Source of the DNA: Poritiphilus sp965212595
GTDB lineage: Bacteria > Bacteroidota > Bacteroidia > Flavobacteriales > Flavobacteriaceae
Length of the DNA stretch: 64,000 bases
Assembly (NCBI GenBank): GCA_965212595.1
Contig: CBDBVE010000007.1
Span: forward strand, 62,001 to 126,000
Direction: 5' to 3'
The notes under the pieces were generated by a model. The model searched no databases and was not told where the DNA came from. It saw only the letters and a program-made list of their open reading frames with translations. Position numbers and translations under genes: made by a program. Shown piece after piece: positions 26,621-35,494 of the stretch (positions are counted from its first letter, which is position 1; each line of letters begins with the position of its first letter).

Positions 26621-27529
26621 CTAGCTTATTTGATCTGTATCTACTCGTGGTTCCTGACCTCTTAATACACTGTTATCATTAAACAGCTGGGTCTGGTTAA
26701 TAGCCGAGGGATTCAGCCAGTGTTCTTCTTTCATTTTACCATTCTTGCCAAAGGCATCGAGCGCATTCTGATAACAGGTTTTAACTACATCTTCCTTTGC
26801 AATGCCTCTTTTGAGCATTAATGAAGCGGTTTTTGGTACAGCCAAAGGATCACTAACACCCCAGTCGGCCGAACTATCAACAATAATATTGGTACTTCCA
26901 AATTTACGAACCACCTCTACCATTCGTTCATTGCCCATCTTGGTTTTGGGATAAATCGTAAAAGCCGCTATAAATCCTCTGTCCAGGACTTCCTGTACCG
27001 TTTCTTCATTGTTGTGATCAATGATCACATTAGAGGGATCTAAACCGTGTTCTACACAGACTTCCATACTTCGAATAGTCCCAGCTTTCTTGTCTCTATG
27101 TGGAGTATGTACCTGAACGGTCATATCCAGCTCCCTGGCAAGTTCTAATTGGGCTCTAAAATATTTGTCTTCTGCCGGAGTCTGATCGTCATATCCTATT
27201 TCTCCTACGGCAACAACATTTTCTTTGTGTAAATACAAAGGAAGCAGCTCCATTACCTGCTCGGCCAAAGCTTCGTTGTTGGCCTCTTTCGAATTGAGAC
27301 CAATTGTGCAATAATGTTTTATTCCAAACTGGCTGGCCCTAAATGGTTCCCAACCTACCAAACTGCTAAAATAATCCTGAAAAGAACCTACCTGGGTCCG
27401 TGGTTGCCCTAACCAAAAAGAGGGTTCAATAACTGCAACAACACCTGCTGCAGCCATGGCTTCATAATCATCTGTGGTGCGTGAAGTCATGTGGACATGC
27501 GGATCAATATATATCATTTTGTCTGCCAT
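26621..27529 (-). CDS. eboB: EboB: TatD-family metal-dependent hydrolase of the ebo cluster
   Basis: The 302-residue TIM-barrel protein has the TatD/amidohydrolase metal ligands in order: the HVH motif in IYIDPHVHMTSRTTDDYEAM, E in VVAVGEIGYDDQTPAEDKYF, H in VQVHTPHRDK, H in VIIDHNNEET, and the late Asp in IIVDSSADWGVSDPLAVPKT. All appear intact, so it should be an active hydrolase. Its substrate is unknown; an ester or phosphoester in the ebo metabolite is plausible. It sits 10 bases after eboA and is translated just before eboC. Confidence 0.9.
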   Translation of the reverse strand: MADKMIYIDPHVHMTSRTTDDYEAMAAAGVVAVIEPSFWLGQPRTQVGSFQDYFSSLVGWEPFRASQFGIKHYCTIGLNSKEANNEALAEQVMELLPLYLHKENVVAVGEIGYDDQTPAEDKYFRAQLELARELDMTVQVHTPHRDKKAGTIRSMEVCVEHGLDPSNVIIDHNNEETVQEVLDRGFIAAFTIYPKTKMGNERMVEVVRKFGSTNIIVDSSADWGVSDPLAVPKTASLMLKRGIAKEDVVKTCYQNALDAFGKNGKMKEEHWLNPSAINQTQLFNDNSVLRGQEPRVDTDQIS

Positions 27530-27539
27530 TTTATCTTAT

Positions 27540-28400
27540 TTAATTCTTTATACTTTCCCAACGGATCGCTCCACTTTCTACTTGCTCTTTGAGCTCCGGA
27601 TAAGCGTTCAATAAGCCCATAGCCTCACTGCTATCAGAATGATAGCAACACAATGCTCCGGCCATATTTTCTTTCACCTTGCTGCTTGATAACAAACGTC
27701 TCATATCCTTTAAAAGTATCTCATTTAAGAACTTGCTTACGGGTCTCCAGAACAGAGGATCTACATCCCTGGAAGCTGCCCATCTTTCATGCGCGTAGTC
27801 AGAGATGATCCTGGCCAGATCTTCGTTTGCCTTTTTGTCAACATCGAGGATCTCTGAAAGGTCGCGCTGCATAAAGGCAGCTTTGAGATACATTTGATTC
27901 CATTGCTGGTCATTAAAATAAGAGGAAGGATAAGGATTCTTGCAAGATATAGCATCGAATACCGTTGAAATATTCGTTCTTAAGGCATCTACAGCCGGGC
28001 TTTTAAAGTCTTCAGCATTTGGGAGGAAGCTCAAAAATTTCAAAAAGGTCTCCAATTCCGAGGTATCAGCTACTTGAATTAGGTTGGCTACCTTGGGTGA
28101 AAAATACACGTTATTCTCTTCCAGCACGCAAACAAGAAGGTATATTCTTGCAAGTTCCAGTGTTGTGGCTTCATGCATTTCCAGATATGCTGTAATTGCA
28201 TTGCCCTCCTCGGGTAGGCTTAAGACCTCCGAATTTGCTATTTTACCGGCAAGCAAACTATAGGTCAGATACAGCTCTTTTGCAGATGCTGATGAAACAA
28301 TTTTCTCTTTCTTTTCGGCGATCCAATCCTGAATCCCAACAGGAATGTTTTCATTTAGCAGTTCGAGTAATTGGTCCCCTTTGACCTCAATTGGTATCAA
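27540..28400 (-). CDS. eboA: EboA domain-containing protein, first gene of the ebo operon
   Basis: The 286-residue soluble helical protein has the conserved EboA C-terminal blocks: IISDYAHERWAASRDVDPLF followed by WRPVSKFLNE, then ALCCYHSDSSEA and LLNAYPELKE. No catalytic motif is recognised in this family, and I see no signal peptide or membrane helix. It leads the operon from a good promoter about 58 bases upstream. In other bacteria EboA always accompanies EboB-F, so it may act as a scaffold or carrier. That is speculation; only family membership and context are supported. Confidence 0.88.
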   Translation of the reverse strand: MIPIEVKGDQLLELLNENIPVGIQDWIAEKKEKIVSSASAKELYLTYSLLAGKIANSEVLSLPEEGNAITAYLEMHEATTLELARIYLLVCVLEENNVYFSPKVANLIQVADTSELETFLKFLSFLPNAEDFKSPAVDALRTNISTVFDAISCKNPYPSSYFNDQQWNQMYLKAAFMQRDLSEILDVDKKANEDLARIISDYAHERWAASRDVDPLFWRPVSKFLNEILLKDMRRLLSSSKVKENMAGALCCYHSDSSEAMGLLNAYPELKEQVESGAIRWESIKN

Positions 28401-28457
28401 TATGTTAGTTTTTTGGAATTATGCTAGGCCTTTATGATTCTACATTTCCTGGGGGAT

Positions 28458-28484
28458 CAAATATATTAAGATAACTAGAAACAA
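28458..28484 (-). promoter_or_regulatory. eboA: Promoter of the ebo operon
   Basis: On the minus strand TTG (28484-28482), a 16-base spacer and TATATTTG (28465-28458) match the Bacteroidota consensus. The start site would be about 28452, leaving a leader of about 50 bases before eboA. miaE diverges from the other side of the same gap. Confidence 0.65.
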
Positions 28485-28565
28485 CTGTAATTATTATGTC
28501 CATTTCGGTACGAAATAACCGTTTAATAGGCTGCTTCTTTTTAATTTTACAAAAAAACATAAAAC

Positions 28566-29147
28566 ATGTTGGGATTAAAGCTACCCACAGATCCGAGATG
28601 GGTGAATATAGTTGAAAAGAACATCGATGAAATTCTAACAGATCATGCCTATTGTGAACAAAAGGCGGCAAGCACAGCAATTTCCTTGATTGTTACATTT
28701 CCAGAATATCCAGAATTGGTTCAGGAAATGATTGCCTTGTCACGCGAAGAAATGGGCCATTTTAAGATGGTTCATGACAGAATTCTCAAAAGAGGAAAAA
28801 CCTTGGGAAGGTATAGAAAGGACGATTACGTTGTTGAACTTATGAAGTTTTTTCCAAAAGGCGGCGAGCGTAAAACACAACTGATTCACCGTTTGCTTTA
28901 CGCGGCGTTGATTGAAGCCAGAAGTTGTGAGCGTTTCAGACTGCTCTCAGAGCAATTAAAAGACAAGAATCTCGCGGCCTTTTATCATAAATTAATGATC
29001 AGTGAAGCCGGCCATTATACCATGTTCCTGAAATTTGCAAGAAAGTATGGAGAAAGGGAGGAAGTAGATAAAAAATGGGAGCAGTTATTAGAATATGAAG
29101 CGGGCATTATGAAGGATCTGGGAAAGAAGGGGTCCATTCATGGGTAA
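28566..29147 (+). CDS. miaE: tRNA-(ms2io6A37)-hydroxylase MiaE
   Basis: The 193-residue ferritin-like di-iron protein hydroxylates the isopentenyl side chain of ms2i6A37 in tRNA. The likely iron ligands are visible: E31 in YCEQKAAS, E62 and H65 in REEMGHF, a Glu in EARSCERF, and E and H in ISEAGHYTMFLKFA. The length is normal for the family. It is transcribed away from the ebo operon, and the two share a short AT-rich gap. Repeat copy C follows about 105 bases after its stop. Confidence 0.92.
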   Translation: MLGLKLPTDPRWVNIVEKNIDEILTDHAYCEQKAASTAISLIVTFPEYPELVQEMIALSREEMGHFKMVHDRILKRGKTLGRYRKDDYVVELMKFFPKGGERKTQLIHRLLYAALIEARSCERFRLLSEQLKDKNLAAFYHKLMISEAGHYTMFLKFARKYGEREEVDKKWEQLLEYEAGIMKDLGKKGSIHG

Positions 29148-29252
29148 CAGCAATCAGTTGTTAGTTGTTGGCGGGTAGTAGTATAACAAATGGCTCCAGG
29201 TCCAGGTGTATTACCTCAGGGCTGCTCACCGAGATTTACCTGCTTCACAAGT

Positions 29253-29310
29253 TGCTTGAAAATTTCAGGGAACATCCATAACTTACTAGCGGGGTGGGGT
29301 TTAGAACCCC
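29253..29310 (-). repeat. Intergenic palindrome-headed repeat, copy C
   Basis: Read on the minus strand from 29310 it begins GGGGTTCTAAACCCC, then ACCCC, AAGTTA, GTTCCCTG, AAATTT and CAAGCA. Its tail is nearest to copy D. It lies between the convergent miaE and ppk1 genes with its tail facing the miaE stop. Confidence 0.75.
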
Positions 29311-29442
29311 TACAGTTTAAAAACACTTAGGCATGAATCATTATAGTTGTAATGACCCTGGGATCCATTTAATCGATCATTTCAAGGGCATCGTAGCGTT
29401 ACATTGCATGCTCCAATTTAAAGATTGAGGGCAGATGATACC

Positions 29443-31524
29443 TCATTCTTTTAACTTATCCACATAATAATCGTATACCTCAAATTGAGATCTTACTTTG
29501 TCTTCTTTGTTATTCCTGTATGCATTGTTCTGCTCGGTATTGAAAACACGCGCCTTTACGTTATCCTGCCAGGAAATTTCAAAAGTGTCTAGCAGCTCTT
29601 GTTTTATATCTTCATCGTAAATAGGGCATCCAACTTCCACCCTGTTATCAAGGTTTCGAGTCATCCAATCGGCTGAGGATATATAGACCTTTGGATCGCC
29701 TTCATTACAGAAAATAAAGACCCTAGGATGTTCAAGAAACTTGTCTACCACACTTATGGCTTCGATATTCTCGCTCATTCCTTGTACCCCCGGAATGAGA
29801 CAACAAATTCCGCGAATGATCAATTGAATTTTTACTCCTGCCCTACTGGCTTCATAGAGTTTGTCAACCATTTCGTAGGAAGTAAAGCTGTTCATCTTCA
29901 TTTTTATAAATGCTTCCTTTCCAACAATAGCATTGGCAATCTCATTATCAATCAGCTTTTTAAACTTGCTCTTTGTATAATGCGGAGAGACAATCAGGTG
30001 TTTGTACTTATTTATCTTATAGGTGGTTTCAAAGAAGCTAAAAATCTTGTTCAGCTCCTTTAAAATAGCTTCATGTGAAGTAAAAAGGGTGTAGTCTGTA
30101 TATATTCTTGCAGTAGATTCATTAAAATTTCCAGTACTTATAAAGCCATAGCGCTTCGTACCCTTCTCCTCCTCTCTTTCAATGACGCAGATCTTACTGT
30201 GAACCTTAAGTCCGGGAACGCCAAAAATCAGTTTAACTCCTTCGGCCTGTAACTGCTCTGCATATTGAATATTTGCCTGCTCATCAAAACGTGCCTGGAG
30301 TTCGATCTGTACCGTAACCTGTTTCCCATTCTTTACTGCATTTATGAGTGAAGAGGCAACCTGAGAATCATTTGCGAGTCTATAAACGGTAAGTTTAATG
30401 CTTTTTACCCTGGGGTCTAAAGCCGCTTCCCGCAGAAATTTGATCACATAGGCAAATGTATGGTAAGGGGCGTATTGCAAATAGTCCTTTTTTGCAATAG
30501 CGTCTAATAAACTGCCTTCCAGGCTTAGTCCCTTTACAGGCAAAGGAGTAATACGCTCATATAGAAGCTCTGTTCTTCCTAAGCTCGGAAAGCCCATATA
30601 GTCTCTTCGGTTATGGTAGCGACCTCCAGGAATAACACTATCGGTGTCTTCTATATTCATTTTCTCCTTTAAAAACTTCAGGGTGTCTGCCTCAATGTCT
30701 TTATCATAAACAAACCTTACCGGGTCGCTTATTTTCCGGTGCTCTACGCTAGAAGATATTTTTTCGATAAAGCTCTTACTTAGATCATTATCCATATCCA
30801 GTTCTGCATCCCGGGTAATTTTAATCATATGCGCGCTAATAGACTCATAGGAGAACATATTAAAAATACTCCGTAGAGAATAGCGTATTAGATCGTCTAG
30901 TATGATAATATAGTTTCGATCGCCCTCCTTAGGCAATTCTATAAACCTGTCTATACCTTTAGGGATCTCAATAAGGGCATATCTGACATCTTTTTGTGTT
31001 TTGGACTTGGTTACTTCTTCATCTATCAGTACCATCTTAACAGCCAGATAAGCTGCCGTATCCTTGAGCATAGGAAATTCGTTAAGATCATTAAGGATAA
31101 TGGTCATTAATACCGGACTCACATTTTGGATGAAGTATTGCTTAATAAATTCCTCCTGGGATTCTTTGATCTCGGTCTCGTCTATTATAAAGATGTTCTT
31201 AGACTTCAGTTCCTTTATGATATCTTTTAGGATAACCAGGCTTTTGGCCTGTTGCTTGATGACAATTGAGGTGATTTCTTCCAAAAGATCTTTGGCCTTT
31301 TCCCCTCCTAATACCCTTTTTCCGGTTTTTCCGGCCTCCACAATCCGTTTTACTGTCGCATAGCGCACTTTAAAAAACTCATCCAGGTTGTTAGAGAAGA
31401 TCCCAAGAAAACGGAGCCGTTCAATAAGAGGTACATTTTTATCTGCGCTCTCCTGCAATACGCGCTCATTGAAACTAAGCCAGCTAATTTCCCGATTGAT
31501 ATACTGGTTTTTGGTTTTGTTCAT
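29443..31524 (-). CDS. ppk1: Polyphosphate kinase 1
   Basis: The 693-residue protein reversibly makes polyphosphate from ATP. It has the N-terminal YINREISWLSFNERVL and RFLGIFSNNLDEFFKVRYAT, the kinase-core YAPYHTFAYVIKFL and KQVTVQIELQARFDEQANIQ, and the autophosphorylated histidine in GLKVHSKICVIERE. The second active-site region includes YGFISTGNFNESTARIYTDY. Length and order match PPK1. Its first base overlaps the end of the SixA-like gene, so they are co-translated. The pairing of a SixA-type phosphatase with ppk1 is common in this family and suggests a shared role in phosphate metabolism. Confidence 0.95.
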   Translation of the reverse strand: MNKTKNQYINREISWLSFNERVLQESADKNVPLIERLRFLGIFSNNLDEFFKVRYATVKRIVEAGKTGKRVLGGEKAKDLLEEITSIVIKQQAKSLVILKDIIKELKSKNIFIIDETEIKESQEEFIKQYFIQNVSPVLMTIILNDLNEFPMLKDTAAYLAVKMVLIDEEVTKSKTQKDVRYALIEIPKGIDRFIELPKEGDRNYIIILDDLIRYSLRSIFNMFSYESISAHMIKITRDAELDMDNDLSKSFIEKISSSVEHRKISDPVRFVYDKDIEADTLKFLKEKMNIEDTDSVIPGGRYHNRRDYMGFPSLGRTELLYERITPLPVKGLSLEGSLLDAIAKKDYLQYAPYHTFAYVIKFLREAALDPRVKSIKLTVYRLANDSQVASSLINAVKNGKQVTVQIELQARFDEQANIQYAEQLQAEGVKLIFGVPGLKVHSKICVIEREEEKGTKRYGFISTGNFNESTARIYTDYTLFTSHEAILKELNKIFSFFETTYKINKYKHLIVSPHYTKSKFKKLIDNEIANAIVGKEAFIKMKMNSFTSYEMVDKLYEASRAGVKIQLIIRGICCLIPGVQGMSENIEAISVVDKFLEHPRVFIFCNEGDPKVYISSADWMTRNLDNRVEVGCPIYDEDIKQELLDTFEISWQDNVKARVFNTEQNNAYRNNKEDKVRSQFEVYDYYVDKLKE

Positions 31525-32009
31525 CAGTTAAGTTGTTTAGGGAATAAGGTATTCTTGGTAACGCCAGCACTAATCTGACCCCATTGGTTCGTAGTAAAAG
31601 TTAAGTGCACAAGTCCGGAAGTCGGTACATTCCCTATGGCCTCGGTTCCCAATCTATTGGCGAGGTTGGTAAACGCATAATTGTGGCCGAATATCATAAC
31701 GGTATTCAAAGAATCATCTAAAGAATGTACAAAAGTCATCACGGCCTCGCCCGAGAAGTCATACAGCTGATTTTCGACCCGAAAATGCTCCATAGGGAAA
31801 TCAAGTGTCCGCAAGAAAATTAAACAGGTGTGTAAAGCCCGGTTAGCTGGACTGGAAAAAACCGCATCTATTTTGGGCATCTCCTGTGAAAAGGTTTCTG
31901 CAACTCGTTTTGCATCGTTAATTCCTCTCTCTTTTAGAGGCCTGTCCTTATCGCTTACCTCATATTCCCAGGATGACTTTCCGTGCCTTACGAGTATTAA
32001 TTGTTTCAT
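31524..32009 (-). CDS. SixA-like histidine phosphatase
   Basis: The 161-residue protein is a short histidine-phosphatase (phosphoglycerate-mutase-like) enzyme: catalytic LVRHGKSSWE at the N-terminus, PLKERGINDAKRVAE, FSSPANRALHTC, and the second histidine in VMIFGHNYAFTNLANRL. Its size and the RHGKS start match SixA, the phosphohistidine phosphatase. It overlaps ppk1 by one base and so shares its transcript. The in vivo substrate is not evident; a protein phosphohistidine or a small phosphorylated metabolite is possible. Confidence 0.85.
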   Translation of the reverse strand: MKQLILVRHGKSSWEYEVSDKDRPLKERGINDAKRVAETFSQEMPKIDAVFSSPANRALHTCLIFLRTLDFPMEHFRVENQLYDFSGEAVMTFVHSLDDSLNTVMIFGHNYAFTNLANRLGTEAIGNVPTSGLVHLTFTTNQWGQISAGVTKNTLFPKQLN

Positions 32010-32093
32010 TTATGATGCTTTCGTGGGTAGAATTCCAAAATTTAAAAAACTATGTTTAGAATAAATAAGCTTTAACAATAACTTAATTATTAT

Positions 32094-32741
32094 TTAAGGT
32101 GCCAGCCGTTCAATTTTCCAATGGAAATCTTCCTGGAGGCTATACCTTATCCTATCGTGCAACCTATTTGGCCTTCCCTGCCAAAACTCCATAGAGATGG
32201 GTTTAACCAGGTAACCGCCCCAATATTCTGGCCTGGGAATTTCATTATTTTTATATTTTTTTTCCAATTCCTCCAATTGATCTTCCAAATACTCCCGAGA
32301 AGGAATTACACTGCTTTGGTCAGAAACGATTGCTCCCAGCTTACTTCCCTTAGGCCTGGACTCAAAATAACCATCAGATAGGTTCTCAGCCAACTTCTCT
32401 GCCTTCCCTATGATGGTTATTTGGCGTTCCATATTTGGCCAAAAGAAGGAAAGGCACACTTTTGGGTTGGCGGTAATCGATTTTCCTTTGGCGCTAAGGT
32501 AATTCGTAAAAAAAATAAAACCCTCATGGGTATACTTTTTTAGAAGCACTACCCTGGTTTTGGGATATCCATCCAAACCAAGTGTTGCCAGGGTCATGGC
32601 ATTAGGCTCGTCCAGGCCCTCTGAGGCCTCTATCTCATAGAACCATTTTTGAAAGAGCTCCATGGGGTTGTCTGAAATGCTTTGCTCCTTAAGCTCGCTT
32701 CTTTGGTATGATTTTCTATAGTTGCCAAGGTCTTTCTGCAT
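32094..32741 (-). CDS. pdxH: Pyridoxamine 5'-phosphate oxidase
   Basis: The 215-residue FMN enzyme makes pyridoxal 5'-phosphate from pyridoxamine or pyridoxine phosphate. Signatures: MTLATLGLDGYPKTRVVLLK (FMN binding), GFIFFTNYLSAKGKSI, FFWPNMERQITIIG, and the C-terminal PISMEFWQGRPNRLHDRI followed by WKIERLAP, which is close to invariant in PdxH. The length is typical. It lies about 90 bases after the rnz gene and 84 bases before the SixA-like gene, with no clear terminator, so read-through from the pyr-rnz operon is possible. Confidence 0.95.
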   Translation of the reverse strand: MQKDLGNYRKSYQRSELKEQSISDNPMELFQKWFYEIEASEGLDEPNAMTLATLGLDGYPKTRVVLLKKYTHEGFIFFTNYLSAKGKSITANPKVCLSFFWPNMERQITIIGKAEKLAENLSDGYFESRPKGSKLGAIVSDQSSVIPSREYLEDQLEELEKKYKNNEIPRPEYWGGYLVKPISMEFWQGRPNRLHDRIRYSLQEDFHWKIERLAP

Positions 32742-32831
32742 GTCGCATAAATCTGATTCAAGATAAGCAAAGTTGGGAAAAAGATGGCGAAACTCGAAAC
32801 CTAAATTTAAGCTTTTGACTATGTCTTGTTT

Positions 32832-33737
32832 TTAGAATTCAAAAGACTTGCCATCCTCTGCTAAAGCGGTATTCTGAAAGACTTTCCGAGCTTCCTCTCT
32901 GAAGAGTTCAATAGCTTTATATCGTGTAGAAAAATGACCAAGAATAAGATGCTCTACTTTTGCCATTTTGGCTATTTTGGCGGCTTCGAGTGCCGTAGAA
33001 TGTTTTGTTTTATGCGCAAGATGAGCGTCTCTATCTAAAAAAGTGGCCTCATGATATAGCAGATACACCCCTTTTATTTGCGGGACAAGTTCAGGAAAAA
33101 AAGCGGTATCACTACAGTAGGCGTAACTTTTGGGTTTTGGCGGATCTAGTGTTATATCGGCATTTAGAATAATCCTGCCATCATCAAGGACCATATCACC
33201 CCCCTGCTTAATCTTCTTAAAATAGGCCTTGTCAATACCATGGGTTCGCACGGCCTCAATATTTAGTTTGCGCTCAGCCGGCTTTTCCTTAAAGAGAAAA
33301 CCATTGGTATATATCCTATGATTTAAGGGCAGGGTTTCTACCGTTAATTTTTTATCCTCCAGTAATTTTTCACTAGTATCAGCATTTAGTTCGTGGAAGA
33401 CAAGCGGATAATTTGTCCAGGAGTTCCCTAATTTTAGAAGCATGGTAATAGCCTCTTTAATCCCTTTTGGGCCGTAGATATGAAGCTCTTTTTCGCGTCC
33501 CAGAAGTCTAAAAGTTGAGATCAAGCCTGGAAGGCCAAAAAAATGATCGCCATGAAGATGAGAAATAAAAATATGGTTGATTCTGGAAAATTTTATTTTA
33601 TGCCTACGGAGTTCGGTTTGGGTACCCTCACCACAATCAATTAAGAACAAATGATTTTTTATCTCCAGTACCTGAGAGGTAGGATTGGCCATTCTTTGGG
33701 GAGCAGCGGCATAGCAACCTAGAATATGGAGCTTCAT
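32832..33737 (-). CDS. rnz: Ribonuclease Z
   Basis: The 301-residue metallo-beta-lactamase-fold endonuclease trims tRNA 3' ends. The zinc motif HxHxDH is in FISHLHGDHFFGLPGL, with the family N-terminus LGCYAAAPQRMANPTSQVLE, the flexible-arm region in the middle, an AYCSDTAFF block, HEATFL, and a late LILGHFSTRY. The length is normal. Its start overlaps the DUF3291 gene by four bases (ATGA type), and it is the last tight gene of the pyrR-pyrB operon. Confidence 0.94.
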   Translation of the reverse strand: MKLHILGCYAAAPQRMANPTSQVLEIKNHLFLIDCGEGTQTELRRHKIKFSRINHIFISHLHGDHFFGLPGLISTFRLLGREKELHIYGPKGIKEAITMLLKLGNSWTNYPLVFHELNADTSEKLLEDKKLTVETLPLNHRIYTNGFLFKEKPAERKLNIEAVRTHGIDKAYFKKIKQGGDMVLDDGRIILNADITLDPPKPKSYAYCSDTAFFPELVPQIKGVYLLYHEATFLDRDAHLAHKTKHSTALEAAKIAKMAKVEHLILGHFSTRYKAIELFREEARKVFQNTALAEDGKSFEF

Positions 33738-34219
33738 GACGAAGGTGGCAGTGCCTGTAGCTTATAGTTAATGGCCTCTTCAGCACTAAACCTGCCTTTA
33801 AAAGTAAATGCATAAGGAGTCTCTCCATGCTTGTTAAGGTAGGCCAAGCGTTCTTTGGCTTCTTCAACTGTTGGTATGCTCCCTTCCGGAATATACCAAA
33901 AAGCCATATGCATGTCTGTCATTTTAGAAAACCATTCTTTACGTCTTTTAAATATTTCGACATGCGCAGATTGATAAGTAAACTCGAAGAGATCATCTAG
34001 TGAGCTCCATACCGACATGTTTACGATAATATAATCGTCTTCAAAGGGGCTGATAGAAGTGGCGCTGTTTGATTCGTCCTTTAGTCTCCAAATAAAGCCC
34101 TTGCTACCATCTGCCAGCGCATTAATTCGGTCCAGGTTAGCCACGAACTCTGCCATTATCGGGCCGTCAATGGGGCCAAGTATACGTCCAATATTTATTT
34201 GTGCAAGCTCGTATTTCAT
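33734..34219 (-). CDS. DUF3291 family protein
   Basis: The 161-residue protein matches DUF3291: MKYELAQINIGRILGPIDGP, FVANLDRINALADGSKGFIW, IIVNMSVWSSLDDLFEFTY and MAFWYIPEGSIPTVEEAKER. The fold resembles dimeric alpha-beta-barrel (ABM-like) proteins. No catalytic residues are known, and the function is not established. It overlaps both neighbours by four bases, so its translation is coupled to that of the STAS-like gene before it and rnz after it. Its placement with rnz and pyr genes looks like a lineage-specific operon arrangement rather than a pathway. Confidence 0.82.
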   Translation of the reverse strand: MKYELAQINIGRILGPIDGPIMAEFVANLDRINALADGSKGFIWRLKDESNSATSISPFEDDYIIVNMSVWSSLDDLFEFTYQSAHVEIFKRRKEWFSKMTDMHMAFWYIPEGSIPTVEEAKERLAYLNKHGETPYAFTFKGRFSAEEAINYKLQALPPSS

Positions 34220-34554
34220 AGGTCCAGATCCAAATCGCGTTCTATTTCTTCCATTTCTATAAGATCCTTAGCTTCCTGAATGGTAGGCACAACACACATT
34301 TCCTCTGGTACTTCTTCATAAGACACCTTATCCGTTACCAAAACAAATGATTTTTTCGCGCTTCGATGCGTATTAGAAATTTGTAAAAATTCCAGGATAT
34401 CGTTATCCGTTAATTTAGTAAAGGAAAATAAATTAACGATAATATTATCGCGCTCTAACCTGGGATACGCCTTATATAAATTTTTCAGAAAAGTCCTAAG
34501 CGAAATGCGTTCCTGAAAGACCGTTGTAGTATTACCGTCCTTGTCAAAAATCAT
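34216..34554 (-). CDS. Small STAS-like protein
   Basis: The 112-residue protein has alternating strand/helix text (TTTVFQERISLRTFLKNL, then DNIIVNLFSFTKLTDNDIL, then KSFVLVTDKVSYEEVP) that fits a STAS/SpoIIAA-like fold. In related genomes such proteins are often labelled ribonuclease Z-associated because of their position. I see no conserved phosphorylatable serine motif. The tail ends in an acidic DLDLDL. It lies 8 bases after pyrB and overlaps DUF3291 by four bases. The function is not known. Confidence 0.6.
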   Translation of the reverse strand: MIFDKDGNTTTVFQERISLRTFLKNLYKAYPRLERDNIIVNLFSFTKLTDNDILEFLQISNTHRSAKKSFVLVTDKVSYEEVPEEMCVVPTIQEAKDLIEMEEIERDLDLDL

Positions 34555-34562
34555 GGCGCCTT

Positions 34563-35489
34563 CTATTTTATTTTAGATGCTAAAAGATAAATTACCGCCA
34601 TGCGAATTGCAACTCCATTTTCTACCTGATTTAAAATGATAGACTGACTCGAGTCTGCAACGTCGCTGGTTATTTCTACCCCTCTGTTTATGGGACCGGG
34701 GTGCATTATAACAATTTCTTTGTCTAAACCATCCAAAAGAGCCTTGTTGATGCCATACTGTTGGCTATATTCTCTGGTCGTGGGAAAATAACTGATGTCC
34801 ATTCGCTCATTTTGAATCCGCAGCATATTTGCCACATCACACCAATTAAGAGCCTTTCTTAAATTGGTTTCAACTTCTACCCCTAGAGATTCAACGTATT
34901 TGGGAAGCAAGGTTCTTGGCCCACAGACCTTGACATTAGCGCCTTGTAATTGTAAAGCAAAAATGTTTGACAAAGCCACTCTTGAATGCAAAATATCCCC
35001 AACAATAACCACATTTTTCCCGCCTACATCTCCAAATTTCTCTCGAATCGAATACGAATCTAACAGTGCCTGGGTAGGATGCTCATGAGCCCCGTCACCA
35101 GCATTTACGATAGAAGCATTGACATGCCTGGACAAAAAGATCCCAGCTCCCGGATTTGGGTGTCTCATAACCACCATATCTACTTTCATAGAAAGGATGT
35201 TATTGACAGTATCAATCAAGGTTTCGCCTTTTTTTACGGATGACTGTGAAGCCGAAAAATTGATAACATCTGCAGATAGTCTTTTCTCCGCGAGTTCAAA
35301 AGAAAGTTTGGTTCTTGTACTATTCTCGAAAAAGATATTTGCAATGGTAATATCACGCAAAGAAGGAACTTTTTTGATAGACCGGTTGATCACTTCTTTA
35401 AAATGGTCTGCGGTTTCAAATATGAGCTGTATATCTTTTTTATTCAGATATTTTATTCCCAGCAAGTGCTTTACACTTAATTCGCTCAT
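34563..35489 (-). CDS. pyrB: Aspartate carbamoyltransferase catalytic subunit
   Basis: The 308-residue enzyme joins carbamoyl phosphate and aspartate in pyrimidine synthesis. Carbamoyl-phosphate-binding motif FFENSTRTKLSFELAEKRL, then VKKGETLIDT, VMRHPNPGAG, HEHPTQALLDSYSI and HPGPINRGVEI are all intact. It lies five bases after pyrR, as in many Gram-positive and Bacteroidota genomes. No pyrI is adjacent. Regulation by PyrR is possible, but no PyrR-binding attenuator is evident in the short leader. Confidence 0.95.
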   Translation of the reverse strand: MSELSVKHLLGIKYLNKKDIQLIFETADHFKEVINRSIKKVPSLRDITIANIFFENSTRTKLSFELAEKRLSADVINFSASQSSVKKGETLIDTVNNILSMKVDMVVMRHPNPGAGIFLSRHVNASIVNAGDGAHEHPTQALLDSYSIREKFGDVGGKNVVIVGDILHSRVALSNIFALQLQGANVKVCGPRTLLPKYVESLGVEVETNLRKALNWCDVANMLRIQNERMDISYFPTTREYSQQYGINKALLDGLDKEIVIMHPGPINRGVEITSDVADSSQSIILNQVENGVAIRMAVIYLLASKIK

Positions 35490-35494
35490 CTTCT

